The notes: generated by a model not told the origin, from the sequence alone. Shown: positions 27,355 through 36,214, numbered from the stretch's first letter. The stretch: DNA of 64,000 bases from a bacterium (GCA_024276125.1 JAJRXT010000099.1:1-64000); one strand, 5' to 3'. Numbers and translations: made by a program.

Positions 27355-28068
27355 ATGGAGAGCGTATTAAGAAAAATAGTGCATATTGACGAGGAAAAGT
27401 GTAATGGCTGCGGATTGTGCGTACCGGCCTGCGCTGAAGGGGCTATTCAGATTATAGATGGTAAAGCCCGTTTGGTTGATGATAAATTCTGCGATGGTTT
27501 GGGCGCATGTCTGGGAGAATGCCCGCAGGACGCAATTATTATAGAAGAGCGCAAGGCGGTGGAATTTGACGAACAGGCGGCTGCCCTGCATGTAAAGCAG
27601 GCTGAAAACAAAAAGGTAACGCCCATATCGGCTTGTCCCGGGGCGGCGGTACAAAGTTTTAGCCCGTCAAGTAAAAGCGCTGCCATTACAAATCTACCCG
27701 CAAGGTCATATTTGGAAAATTGGCCGATTCAGTTACACCTAATACCGCCTCATGCGCCTTTTTTAAAGGATGCGGATTTACTTATATGCGCCGATTGCGT
27801 ACCCTTTGCCTATGCTGGTTTTCATCAGGAATTACTAAAGGATAAAACGCTTATAATTGCCTGTCCCAAGCTGGATGATGTATCGGTTTATATGGAAAAA
27901 TTACAACAAATCTTTAAAACGGCTAAACCCAAAAACATAACCATTCTACATATGGAAGTACCCTGCTGTTACGGGTTGGTTAATTTGGTAAAACAGGCGC
28001 TTAGTCTGTCGGGAGAACAAATTGACTTGCGGGAACAGGTAATTGGCGCTAAGGGAAACAAGCTGTGA
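27355..28068 (+). CDS. Ferredoxin-type 4Fe-4S protein
   Basis: 237 residues. Two cluster motifs lie at about 16-30 (CNGCGLCVPAC) and 46-60 (CDGLGACLGECP), giving a two-cluster ferredoxin head. The rest (about 75-237) is an alpha/beta domain with further cysteines (ISACPG, LICADCVP, IIACPKLDD, EVPCCYG) seen in anaerobe proteins that travel with CODH-like and hybrid-cluster genes. It is likely a cytoplasmic electron carrier or partner of the CODH-like protein. Its stop overlaps the next gene's start by four bases (GTGA). A GGAGGG site precedes the ATG. Confidence 0.85.
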   Translation: MESVLRKIVHIDEEKCNGCGLCVPACAEGAIQIIDGKARLVDDKFCDGLGACLGECPQDAIIIEERKAVEFDEQAAALHVKQAENKKVTPISACPGAAVQSFSPSSKSAAITNLPARSYLENWPIQLHLIPPHAPFLKDADLLICADCVPFAYAGFHQELLKDKTLIIACPKLDDVSVYMEKLQQIFKTAKPKNITILHMEVPCCYGLVNLVKQALSLSGEQIDLREQVIGAKGNKL

Positions 28069-28562
28069 GTAGCGCGAAAATAGACAAAGATAAGCTGATT
28101 GCCAAAATGGAAGCCTATTTTGGTGAAGATAAGCGCAGAATAAAACATGCTCATACGGTCGCTGACTATGCGCTGGAAATACATGAATCTGCCGGCGGGG
28201 ATTATAATGTAATCTTAGCCGCCGGTGCGCTGCATGATATTGGCATTCATGAGGCCGAGCGTAAGTATCAAAGCTGCGCCGGTCGTTATCAGGAAATAGA
28301 AGGGCCGCCGATTGCCCGGGATATATTAGAGCAAATGAATGTTGCGGAGGAGATTATAAATGAGGTATGTGAGATTATAGCTCATCACCATAACCCGGGG
28401 ATTATAAATACGCTTAATTTCAGGACGCTTTATGATGCCGATATGCTGGTTAATCTGGGCGATGAGGGGCGGGAGTATGATAAGGATAAAATGCAAAGGA
28501 TAATAGATAAGACATTTTTAACCCCTGCGGGTAAAAAAATAGCGCAGGAGCTGTTTTTGTAG
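28065..28562 (+). CDS. HD-domain phosphohydrolase
   Basis: 165 residues from a GTG coupled by a 4-base overlap to the ferredoxin gene. An HD fold is plain: HAHTVADYALEI (first His), GALHDIGIHEAE (His-Asp pair near residue 65) and IIAHHHNPG (near 105-115), then DADML. Such domains hydrolyse phosphate esters, often of nucleotides. Position between a ferredoxin and a CODH-like gene suggests a maturation or nucleotide-linked role, but no substrate can be named. Confidence 0.85.
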   Translation: MSSAKIDKDKLIAKMEAYFGEDKRRIKHAHTVADYALEIHESAGGDYNVILAAGALHDIGIHEAERKYQSCAGRYQEIEGPPIARDILEQMNVAEEIINEVCEIIAHHHNPGIINTLNFRTLYDADMLVNLGDEGREYDKDKMQRIIDKTFLTPAGKKIAQELFL

Positions 28563-28768
28563 GAAATACTTTATATTTCAGGGTGTCCCACCCCGAAACC
28601 AGTATCACTAAAAAGTAAACAATATCAATGTTTCGGCATGGGACATACCTAAACATAAAAAAGAATGCCGTGTCATTCTGAAACGCAGCGAAGAATCTGC
28701 CTGCATATGCGAGTAGATTCTTCAGCCTTCGGCTTCATAATGACAAGAACATTTAACGAAACCAACGC
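28563..28768. repeat. Repeats between the HD and CODH-like genes
   Basis: Two CCCCGAAAC-type palindromes (about 28577..28602 and 28628..28655) and a full GTCATTCTGA copy (28672..28744) separate genes that are otherwise arranged as an operon. Confidence 0.7.
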
Positions 28769-28780
28769 ATGGAGGATGAG

Positions 28781-30661
28781 ATGGACAAAGTAAGTCAGCA
28801 TGATAATATCAATCGTTTATATGACAAAGTAAGTCAGGATAATATGTCCAATGTAGCCGATCGCTACGAGGCGCAGGAAAAAGTACGCTGCCGTAATTAT
28901 TGTGATAAGGGATTAAGCTGTCAGTTGTGCAGCAACGGCCCCTGCCGCATTGTTCCCGGGCGTATTGAACGCGGGGTATGCGGTATTGACGCAAATGGTA
29001 TGATAATGCGTAATGTTTTGCACAAAAACAATATGGGAGTCGCCGCATATACCTATCATTGTAAAGATGCGGCCAAAACCTTGAAAGCTACGGCGCAGGG
29101 CAAGACGCCTTTTAGCATAAAAGATACGGCTAAACTGGATATGCTGGCCGCCGCCCTGGGGGTGGAAATCAATCAGGATACCAATGCCAAAGCCGTAGCT
29201 GTAGCTGATGCGGTGATTGCATCCTTGTCTCAGGACAGCGAGCAGGAATCGGTTATGGTAGATGCCTTTGCCCCGCAATCCCGTAAGGATATATGGCGCG
29301 GTTTGGGTATTTTACCGGGTGGTCCCTTAAATGAAATGATGGATATGGTTACGCGTTCTATGACCAATATTGACGGTGATTGGGTCTCATTGGCTAAATG
29401 TTCGCTGCGCCTAGGTATTGCCAGTACGTATGGGGCATTGATTCCCTTGGAGATTATGCAGGATATTTTGTTCGGCACTCCCACTCCGCATGAGGCCGAT
29501 GTTGATCTGGGTATTTTGGATGGCCGATATGTAAACATATTACCTAATGGTCATGAGCAGTTTGTTGGCGCCGCCCTGATTGAAGCTGCCCGTAAACCGG
29601 AGGTTCAGGCCAAAGCCAAAGCCGCCGGCGCTGCCGGTATTCATATTGTAGGCTCCATTGAAACCGGTCAGGAGCTGATGCAGCGCTATGCCTGCGATGA
29701 TGTGTTTGTAGGTCTTACCGGTAATTGGTTGAATCAGGAATATGTGCTGGCTACCGGTACGGTGGACTTGTTTGCTATGGATATGAATTGTTCCGTACCC
29801 TCTTTAAAGGAATACGCCGATAAATACGGGGTTACATTAGTCAGCGTATCCAGATTGGTGGCTGTTCCGGGAGTTACCGAGCGGATAGACTATGTGCCGG
29901 AGAAGGTAGAAGAGCAGGCGCTTGCCTTAATTGATTTGGCGATTGATAATTTCAAAGGGCGTAAGGGTAAAGCCACTGTGACCGGTTTAAAAAAGACCAA
30001 AATATTAACCGGTTTTTCCAATGAAGCGGTAGTCGCAGCATTAGGCGGCAGCCTTGATCCATTGCTTAATGTGATAAAAGACGGTACAATATTGGGAATC
30101 GCCGCTTTAGTAAGCTGTACCAGCTTAAAAAACGGCGGGCAGGATATAATAACCACGCAAGTGGCCAAAGAGCTTATTAAACGTAATATTTTGGTACTGT
30201 CCGCCGGCTGTGGTAACGGCGCCTGTCAGGTGGCCGGATTATGCTCTGTTTCCGCGCAAGAATTGGCAGGCGACGGCCTTAAGGCTGTTTGTAAACAATT
30301 GGGTATTCCGCCTGTTTTGTCTTTTGGTACCTGCGGTGATACGGGCCGCTTGTTGATGCTGGTTACTGCTGTAGCCGATGCTTTGGGAGTAGACCCTGCT
30401 CAATTGCCTGTTGCTGTTACAGCGCCTGAATATATGGAGCAAAAGGCCACGATTGACGCCTTTGGAGCGGTGGCATTCGGTTTATATACCCATGTATCAC
30501 CTGTTCCGCCGGTTAGCGGTTCGGCTGATGTAGTAAAATTGTTAACTCAGGATGTAGAAGGGCTTACCGGCGGTAAGATTGCGGTCGGCGATGATCCCGA
30601 GCAGATTGCAGAAGGAATAAAGGCGCATATTGAAGCAAAAAGAGCTGCTTTGGGAATATAG
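28781..30661 (+). CDS. Divergent Ni-Fe carbon monoxide dehydrogenase-like protein (CooS family)
   Basis: 626 residues; ATG 28781 is chosen because GGAGG lies 5 bases upstream. B-cluster cysteines are Cys47, Cys50, Cys55 and Cys67 (SCQLCSNGPCRI ... GVCG). For the D-cluster, the CooS pair is not conserved: Ser46 stands where the second Cys is expected, and Cys37 and Cys41 lie nearby. Of the C-cluster ligands, His258 (NGHEQF), Cys337 (MDMNCSVP), Cys446 (LVSCTS), Cys477 (SAGCGNG) and Cys518 (FGTCGD) are present. The 'GICCTG' cysteine is replaced by GSIETG (291-296), so CO oxidation is uncertain. It sits in a ferredoxin / HD / zinc-ribbon neighbourhood and has no cooC or acs gene beside it. The N-terminus repeats DKVSQ twice. 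Confidence 0.88.
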   Translation: MDKVSQHDNINRLYDKVSQDNMSNVADRYEAQEKVRCRNYCDKGLSCQLCSNGPCRIVPGRIERGVCGIDANGMIMRNVLHKNNMGVAAYTYHCKDAAKTLKATAQGKTPFSIKDTAKLDMLAAALGVEINQDTNAKAVAVADAVIASLSQDSEQESVMVDAFAPQSRKDIWRGLGILPGGPLNEMMDMVTRSMTNIDGDWVSLAKCSLRLGIASTYGALIPLEIMQDILFGTPTPHEADVDLGILDGRYVNILPNGHEQFVGAALIEAARKPEVQAKAKAAGAAGIHIVGSIETGQELMQRYACDDVFVGLTGNWLNQEYVLATGTVDLFAMDMNCSVPSLKEYADKYGVTLVSVSRLVAVPGVTERIDYVPEKVEEQALALIDLAIDNFKGRKGKATVTGLKKTKILTGFSNEAVVAALGGSLDPLLNVIKDGTILGIAALVSCTSLKNGGQDIITTQVAKELIKRNILVLSAGCGNGACQVAGLCSVSAQELAGDGLKAVCKQLGIPPVLSFGTCGDTGRLLMLVTAVADALGVDPAQLPVAVTAPEYMEQKATIDAFGAVAFGLYTHVSPVPPVSGSADVVKLLTQDVEGLTGGKIAVGDDPEQIAEGIKAHIEAKRAALGI

Positions 30662-31080
30662 GTATAGGAATTTAAAGTATGGTGTCGTCGGGGTCGCCTC
30701 TGGCCCTGACGGCCGGCTTTATTAGCTGTCATTCTGAACGCAGTGAAGGCAGTTGTCATTCTGAATGAAGCGTAAGCGCAGTGAAGAATCTACTCCCGTT
30801 ATGCGAGCAGATTCTTCAGCCTTCGGCCTTCGGCCTGGCAATGACAGTACATATTGTAGATCAGAATAACAGCATATATTGTAACCTGAGTTCGACATAA
30901 GAAAAATTAAAATGTTTTTATATATCAGCTAGTTGGTGTTTTGTATAGATTTGATTGACGTAAAATTTTTGTAGAAGAGTGACATATCCTCTCTTGCTGT
31001 AGGGGCGGGTTTGAAACCCGCCCCTACAAGATAACAAAATCAAGAACTTTTATGTCGAACTCACGTTATTGTAGATAGGA
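30662..31080. repeat. GTCATTCTGA copy and family C element
   Basis: A GTCATTCTGA repeat with its left arm partly duplicated (30728..30845) is followed by a family C element (30882..31068) with ends TAACCTGAGTTCGACATAAG and TTATGTCGAACTCACGTTA and an inner 'gtaggggcgggtt ... aacccgcccctac' palindrome. No gene is seen. Confidence 0.75.
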
Positions 31081-31091
31081 GGTTTTTTAGA

Positions 31092-31556
31092 ATGTCAAGT
31101 GGACGGTGCCCTGGACAAAATACTCAGTTTTGGGGCGCGGAGGATATATTTGAAGTAACCTGTCCGAGTTGTGGTCAGGCGGTAGAATTTTTTAAAGACG
31201 ATGCAAAGCGGACTTGTAAAAAATGCGGCAAGCGCCTGTTTAATCCCAGAATGAATTTTGGCTGCGCCAACTGGTGTCCTATGGCCAAGGAATGCTTGGG
31301 ACAAGAAAAATATGAAGGTTTAAGGGAGATTGCCGAGGCTGAAGCAAAGCGCAGGGCTGATTTTGACGCCTTGTTGGCTAGCATTGCGCCTGAAGATACG
31401 CAGGTTGAAAAAATATTCAGGAAATTATACTTACAAAACAGGGGTACAAACACCCTGTTTGACAGCAAAGAATTATTCTCTTTAGCTGAAGATGATCCCA
31501 ATTTATTTAAAAAAGCGACAGAATATTATACCCAATTTATTGAATCCAAGAAATAA
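31092..31556 (+). CDS. Zinc-ribbon protein of the CODH-like module
   Basis: 154 residues. Residues about 18-45 form a zinc ribbon (VTCPSCGQAVEFF ... RTCKKCGKRL). A second cysteine set follows in NFGCANWCPMAKECLG (about 55-71), a pattern that looks metal-binding. The remainder is helical and charged. The ribosome site is GGAGG. I recall similar small ribbons beside CODH-like or HD genes in anaerobes, but no function is established. It lies on the same strand 430 bases after the CODH-like gene, with repeats between. Confidence 0.7.
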   Translation: MSSGRCPGQNTQFWGAEDIFEVTCPSCGQAVEFFKDDAKRTCKKCGKRLFNPRMNFGCANWCPMAKECLGQEKYEGLREIAEAEAKRRADFDALLASIAPEDTQVEKIFRKLYLQNRGTNTLFDSKELFSLAEDDPNLFKKATEYYTQFIESKK

Positions 31557-31756
31557 TGATGTATAAAATTCATGGTTTATGTTGGTATGTCTTATGTTGA
31601 AACATTGCAATCCAGTCGTTTTGGGGTGGGACGCCCCGAAACATAGACCTGCCCTCGCCGACTTAAAAGTCGGCTGCTACGGATTTTATAGCAACGGATT
31701 TTGGGGAATTGACAAAGCCTTTGCATTATAGTAGTATAATAAAAAATTCTATTTTA
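31557..31756. repeat. Palindromes and tRNA-Gly promoter region
   Basis: A GGGGTGGGACGCCCC-type palindrome (about 31618..31645) and a GCCGACTTAAAAGTCGGC palindrome (about 31657..31676). TTGACA at 31709..31714 and TATAAT at 31735..31740 precede the tRNA; the 20-base spacing is long, and TAGTAT at 31732 gives 17. Confidence 0.55.
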
Positions 31757-31832
31757 GCGGGTGTAACTCAGTTGGTAGAGTACAAGCTTCCCAAGCTTGG
31801 AGTCGCGGGTTCGAATCCCGTTGCCCGCTCCA
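31757..31832 (+). tRNA. tRNA-Gly (anticodon CCC)
   Basis: A 76-base cloverleaf with anticodon loop TTCCCAA (anticodon CCC, reads GGG), T-loop TTCGAAT and encoded CCA. It has G-U pairs at the inner end of the acceptor stem. It lies at the edge of the phage-like block. Confidence 0.95.
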
Positions 31833-31847
31833 TTTTCTGCAATTGCA

Positions 31848-32111
31848 TTACAATTGTATTAAAAAGTAAATCTGCCTGCTCTTAAGGTTGGCTTTTATTG
31901 AGGCCTTTTTAAAGGTATCATTGGATGCTAAAATATCTGTAAGCTGGAAAAATTCCTTTAGAATATTCTTTTCTTGTATTAATTTTAATACTTCTTTTGA
32001 CATCAATAAAAAATCACTCTTGGATGCGGGCTCATTTTTACTGCCGGAAGAGCTGCTGGTTTCGCCTTTAAGCGGCGTAATGTAATTTATTATAATAGTG
32101 TCATTGTCCAT
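31848..32111 (-). CDS. Small orphan protein, paralogue 2
   Basis: 87 residues, same family as the product of 21802..22053, from which it differs mainly by a Ser-rich insert near residues 19-25. Shared blocks are MDNDT at the start, SDFLLxSKEVLK, and the tail TDILASNDTFKK ... QIYFLIQL. Its stop codon lies 15 bases from the end of tRNA-Gly, which it faces. There is no recognisable domain, signal peptide or membrane segment. Confidence 0.75.
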   Translation of the reverse strand: MDNDTIIINYITPLKGETSSSSGSKNEPASKSDFLLMSKEVLKLIQEKNILKEFFQLTDILASNDTFKKASIKANLKSRQIYFLIQL

Positions 32112-32337
32112 ATCTTAAACTTACCATGCTACAGGGTAATTTCAAATTATTTTATTAATGAAAATGTATACAAGAGTAATCGCTTTTTGTCATTATAGGC
32201 TTTAACTGTATGATAATTAAGTTGTTTTTTTGGTATGTAGCTCCCTGCCTTTTATCTAATATTTTTTCAAAGATTAATTTGTCCCCATGCGATAATTTCA
32301 ATAAGGTAAATTTTAGATGCAAAAAAGAACAAGTTAT

Positions 32338-33138
32338 TTAATCAGAAAGCCGTTTATATTTAAAGCTGTTGGGTTCCCATTTATATACTTGGCGGAATTT
32401 ATGTTCAGATTTTGCTAAAGTACCCCATTTTTTTTTATCCTTATCAAAAGCAAAAGTTTTTACGGAACCTTCTCTAATAATTTCTTTGATTCCGTTATTG
32501 TCTATATCTTGGTATGAAATATCTGCTGTTTCTTCTGTCCGATAATCCTCAGGAAAAATAAAGGAGCTTTTTTTTAATGTTCCGCTCCAAATAGTTCTCA
32601 TTTTATTTTGGTCCCATTTTAGTAATGTCCGGGTATAATCTTGGAAACCGCTGCCCCAGTTTAACTCGTCTAGCTGTAGCGCCGATATTTTGGCGTCTAT
32701 TAGATATTCAAATTCAATGTTTTGTATCTGGCTTCTTTTAAAAAAATCAGATTCAATATATTCATTTTTGTTCTTTTTAAATATGCAAACAACGCTAGTT
32801 CTTCCCCCTTTAAGACCAAAGGCCGCAATACATTCATCTTGCATATCCCCGCATATATTTTCAAAGAAAAGCCGCCGGTTAAACGACATTCCATAATTTG
32901 CAGGGTTATATCGTTTAATTAAGTAATTAAAGAGGCTGTCTCTTGCCTGTTGTTTTTCTTCGGGAGTTCCCTCTCTTATAATTTTAATCAAATAGGACGG
33001 TTTAACGCCGGAAACAAAATCCGGGGTTATAGCAGGACAAACCGGCGTTTTACAGAAAACGATTGATAGATTACCGACGAAAACAAGGAATACAACAGCG
33101 AGCGCTATTAACAATACTATTTTGTGCTTAGTTCTCAT
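32338..33138 (-). CDS. Hypothetical membrane-anchored protein
   Basis: 266 residues from ATG 33138, chosen because it lies 17 bases after the preceding stop; a GTG at 33177 would overlap that gene. One membrane segment (about 6-30) or an uncleaved signal is followed by a soluble domain, probably periplasmic. Residues around 215-230 (DIDNNGIKEIIREG) look like an FG-GAP/EF-hand-like calcium loop. It is last in the minus-strand phage-like series and follows the cell-wall hydrolase closely. It may be a host or cargo gene and not a virion protein. Not otherwise recognised. Confidence 0.6.
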   Translation of the reverse strand: MRTKHKIVLLIALAVVFLVFVGNLSIVFCKTPVCPAITPDFVSGVKPSYLIKIIREGTPEEKQQARDSLFNYLIKRYNPANYGMSFNRRLFFENICGDMQDECIAAFGLKGGRTSVVCIFKKNKNEYIESDFFKRSQIQNIEFEYLIDAKISALQLDELNWGSGFQDYTRTLLKWDQNKMRTIWSGTLKKSSFIFPEDYRTEETADISYQDIDNNGIKEIIREGSVKTFAFDKDKKKWGTLAKSEHKFRQVYKWEPNSFKYKRLSD

Positions 33139-33154
33139 ATCTGCTAATATCTTC

Positions 33155-33727
33155 CTAACGAAAGAATTCAAAATCACAAGGGTCTATGCCTTCTACGCGT
33201 ACAATATCCATATCTAACATCCAAGATTGATATCTAACCGGGCCATTATAGGCATTTGGGCTGTGAAAATAGAAAATATCAGGTAGAGGATTGGACGATT
33301 CTGGAGCATTAACAACATCTTTTGCAATTCTGATACAATTATCCCAAGCTTTTTTTTCTGTAGGATTTTTTTGAATTTCCTTTATTAAAAGACTGTCATT
33401 TGTATCCCTAGCAAGATAAGGGCTAAACTGTCCCGGGTCAGTAACTACGTCTTGATAGGTCGTACCCCACTTGCCAAAGGGGTTTTCCCTGCGATTTCTT
33501 GCCACCCAACCAACGGCTTCCCTCGCCTTATCATCCAGCTTTGCATCCCTTGCTTCCCAAAAGATCATTTTTGCCAGCCAATACTCATCTTCAGGGATAG
33601 ATACCAAAGCGCCATTTTCTAGGGATACTCTAGGATACTCTTTCTCCAGAGACTCCTTGTCTGCCCCGCTTAATCTATCATAATATTTCTGCTTATCTTT
33701 TGACAACATAAATCTAAGTTCAGACAT
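33155..33727 (-). CDS. Cell-wall hydrolase (SleB/Hydrolase_2-like)
   Basis: 190 residues. The fold resembles the SleB-type cell-wall hydrolase (PF07486): MIFWEARDAKLDDKAREAVGWVARNR with the likely catalytic Glu at about residue 56, then QFSPYLARD and a late YFHSPNA. No signal peptide is seen. Its place at the end of the phage structural series suggests a lytic or tail-associated peptidoglycan enzyme. A lone domestic amidase is possible. Confidence 0.75.
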   Translation of the reverse strand: MSELRFMLSKDKQKYYDRLSGADKESLEKEYPRVSLENGALVSIPEDEYWLAKMIFWEARDAKLDDKAREAVGWVARNRRENPFGKWGTTYQDVVTDPGQFSPYLARDTNDSLLIKEIQKNPTEKKAWDNCIRIAKDVVNAPESSNPLPDIFYFHSPNAYNGPVRYQSWMLDMDIVRVEGIDPCDFEFFR

Positions 33728-33807
33728 TAAATAACCTACCTTTTCCTTAATTAACCCAAGTTGCTGCCTATGTGGGTTTGTTTTTAGAAATATTTAGTTT
33801 TATACCT

Positions 33808-33894
33808 GTCATTGCCAACGCGGCGCAACGGAGTGAAGAATCTCCTCGCTATTGTGTGGGGGGGAGATTCTTCGGTTTTCGGTCTCAGAATGAC
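33808..33894. repeat. GTCATTCTGA-family copy
   Basis: 87-bp palindrome, GTCATTGCC-type left arm, between the hydrolase and tail genes. There is an 'gaagaatct ... agattcttc' core. Confidence 0.75.
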
Positions 33895-33934
33895 AAAAAG
33901 GATAACTCACATTATAGGCAGCAATTTGAGTTAA

Positions 33935-34393
33935 TTATATTGGCGTATAGCGGATATATTCTTCTACCTTAAGTTGTATTCGGCATTGGTGCATCAGGAT
34001 TCCGGCGTAAGGATGGGGAGAAAGTACGTCCACTTGCGGCGGGTAACTCTTAAGGCAGGTTCCATTTAAATTGTTGTGCGTCCGCAATGTTGAGCGTATG
34101 GATTCAATCAAGTCCTGAAAGGTCTTTTCGCTTTCTATATTATCCTTTAGTCCATAGTAACCTTTAATGGCAAGGGTATGGGTGGCAATATTCACTGCTC
34201 CGGCAGCTTGTAGACGTTCTCTCGTATCTATCCGCGTTATCATCCAGCCGTTTATTTTGTTATTATCAGTATTAAAGCAGTTCAAAAACGTACGCCAGTC
34301 ATTAGTCCAGCGCTCATAGTCATGTACCTTGCCGATACCGGATACGGTTTCTAACAGGTTTTTTATTTCAGTGCGGATTTGAGCCAGTCCCAT
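33935..34393 (-). CDS. Putative phage neck/tail-completion protein
   Basis: 152 residues with an AAGGGG site. It is a small alpha/beta protein (MGLAQIRTEIKNLLETVSGIGKV ... TFQDLIESIRSTLRTHNNLNG). Size, order and overall look fit tail-terminator or completion proteins that sit next to the tail tube gene. It lies 10 bases after the tail-tube-like gene, so the two are cotranslated. Assignment rests on position more than on motif. Confidence 0.55.
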   Translation of the reverse strand: MGLAQIRTEIKNLLETVSGIGKVHDYERWTNDWRTFLNCFNTDNNKINGWMITRIDTRERLQAAGAVNIATHTLAIKGYYGLKDNIESEKTFQDLIESIRSTLRTHNNLNGTCLKSYPPQVDVLSPHPYAGILMHQCRIQLKVEEYIRYTPI

Positions 34394-34403
34394 GATTTAC
34401 CCC

Positions 34404-35330
34404 TTATGTCAACACAATACTTAACTCATCGTCGCCCGTATTGCGGTTTAGTTCAAAATCAGCGCCCAGAGTGCGTATGTCGCCCCTATCGGCTAAAGAA
34501 AGCCGGCTGTAGCGGCATTTGGGAGCGCTGATGTTGATGATATTACCAGCGGTCGTCCCCAAGGTTAAGCTTAATGCGCCCTCGCTTCCGCTGCGCCATT
34601 TATCGAATATATCGTATTGGACAACCAGCGGTAATTCAGGATCAAGCGATCCCGCCGGACGCCTGCCGGTTATCGCTGCGCTTAGGTATCCGCTTTGTTT
34701 GTTTACATCAGAGCGCAATTGCATATTATTATTGATATTCAATTCCAATTTTTCTATTAATGCCTGATAGCTGTCTATAGAAAAGGCGGCATTAGAAAAT
34801 ATTTTCGGTTCGGTAGTATCATAGCTTACACCGGCGAGTATTGCCGCATCTTCCACCGAAAAATCAGCGCCGGTAAATACAAAGCTGGCTGTGGCCGGCG
34901 CTCCCGCTGAAAAATTAAAAGCTACGCTGCCGCGGGCGCCCCATAGTTTTAAAAGCAGCCCGTCCATATATACTGATAAGGTAATACTTGGTATGCCGGC
35001 TGATGTCGGGGTATAGGTTACGCTTATGCCTGCGGCAATATCCTCGTAAAAACCGCAGACTTTAAGCAGCTTACCCCATTCGGGCGCAACTCCGGCAGCG
35101 CCTGAGCCTTTAAGCTGTACATCAAAGTTTATTTTTCCAGAACGCCTGCCGGTAAGCGATTTATAGCGCGATAAATCTGAGCTAATAAGATTTTGTTCAT
35201 GAGTCTCAATTTGCGGTGTGAAATTGGGATTTATAATTAACAAGGCATCTGCGGCTGCCGGTGTCTCCGGGCTGCCCTCTGATGCTTCAAGCTTAGCTGC
35301 TAATTGGGTTTTTTGTACCAAAATGGGCAT
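34404..35330 (-). CDS. Phage tail-tube-like protein
   Basis: 308 residues from ATG 35330, which has AAGGAGA 5 bases upstream; longer starts read into repeat sequence. A beta-rich protein with the layout of phage tail tube proteins: it begins PILVQKTQLAAKLEASEGSPETP, then SLTGRRSGKINFDVQLKGSG and a Thr/Ser-rich beta domain, and closes with ALSLTLGTTAGNIINISAPK. It would form the stacked rings of a siphovirus- or myovirus-like tail. No tape-measure or baseplate genes follow. Confidence 0.7.
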   Translation of the reverse strand: MPILVQKTQLAAKLEASEGSPETPAAADALLIINPNFTPQIETHEQNLISSDLSRYKSLTGRRSGKINFDVQLKGSGAAGVAPEWGKLLKVCGFYEDIAAGISVTYTPTSAGIPSITLSVYMDGLLLKLWGARGSVAFNFSAGAPATASFVFTGADFSVEDAAILAGVSYDTTEPKIFSNAAFSIDSYQALIEKLELNINNNMQLRSDVNKQSGYLSAAITGRRPAGSLDPELPLVVQYDIFDKWRSGSEGALSLTLGTTAGNIINISAPKCRYSRLSLADRGDIRTLGADFELNRNTGDDELSIVLT

Positions 35331-35402
35331 ACTTATCTCCTTAAAAACAAAATGTTCTATGGGCGAATTTTGTGGCTGTAAAGACAAAGCTCTTTTTAGC
35401 CT

Positions 35403-35471
35403 GTCATTCTGGAGCGCAGCGAAGAATCTTTCAACCTATGTAAGCAGACCCTTCGCTTCACTCAGGGTGAC
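35403..35471. repeat. GTCATTCTGA-family copy
   Basis: 69-bp palindrome between phage-like genes; right arm CAGGGTGACAG. It shows the uninterrupted form of the site occupied by an insert at 9690..9808. Confidence 0.75.
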
Positions 35472-35501
35472 AGCTTACGACAATTTAAACTTGACACGCC
35501 C

Positions 35502-36176
35502 CTAGCGTTGTTTGCGCGGGTGATTCAGTCTGTCTTCTCCCCAGGGGTAATTTACATCCCAGTCGGCAACGCCGGTAGCCGCGCCTATTCCTTTTTGTTT
35601 ACCCATTAGGCGGTTGTATCTTTGCTGTAATTCCTTAGCGCGTTGGGCGTATAGATTGGATTTACTTTGAAAATCCACAATATCAACTTCCAAACCCGAG
35701 TCTATATTCTGAGCATAGGAGCGCGACAGCGTCTCACAACATATAGCGGCGGTAAGCAACGCTAAGGCATCCTGCATGGAGACCGGAATGTTATCTAAGC
35801 TGGTTTTGGTAAAGGGAGTGGTATAAGTCAGGCGGATAGTTTCCGCTGCATTGGGAGTATGCCTTAAAAAGCGTAGCTTTTCTCCTGAAGGCGTTTTATA
35901 CAAATTGTAGTCATCAGCTTCCAGATAAACCGGTATTTGTTTACCCACTGGATATTCCACCTGTCTTAACCATGATACCGCCTCTATCCAGTCTGACGGC
36001 AGATTGTATAGATAACTTCCATCACCGGGGATATCGGCAATTTTTACATGTGGATAATCTTTACTAAAATAGCCTAAGGCTTCTAAAATAAAATCGGTAA
36101 GCTCTTCAGATTTAAGCCTGCCTGCCTCATCCTGAATAAGCCTTTTAACCTTGTTTTTTAAGTCGATGAGCGGCAT
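35502..36176 (-). CDS. Phage head-tail connector-like protein
   Basis: 224 residues with an AAGGAG site. Residues 1-25 (DLKNKVKRLIQDEAGRLKSE) and the following helices recall the small adaptor proteins that bind under the portal, and a central beta region (LPSDWIEAVSWLRQVEYP) matches the DUF-type neck proteins of this size. It lies between the capsid and tail-tube genes, where such an adaptor is expected. Function inferred from order and fold impression. Confidence 0.6.
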   Translation of the reverse strand: MPLIDLKNKVKRLIQDEAGRLKSEELTDFILEALGYFSKDYPHVKIADIPGDGSYLYNLPSDWIEAVSWLRQVEYPVGKQIPVYLEADDYNLYKTPSGEKLRFLRHTPNAAETIRLTYTTPFTKTSLDNIPVSMQDALALLTAAICCETLSRSYAQNIDSGLEVDIVDFQSKSNLYAQRAKELQQRYNRLMGKQKGIGAATGVADWDVNYPWGEDRLNHPRKQR

Positions 36177-36214
36177 TAATTTACTTTTCTCCTTATGAAA
36201 TATGCTTATTTTCT

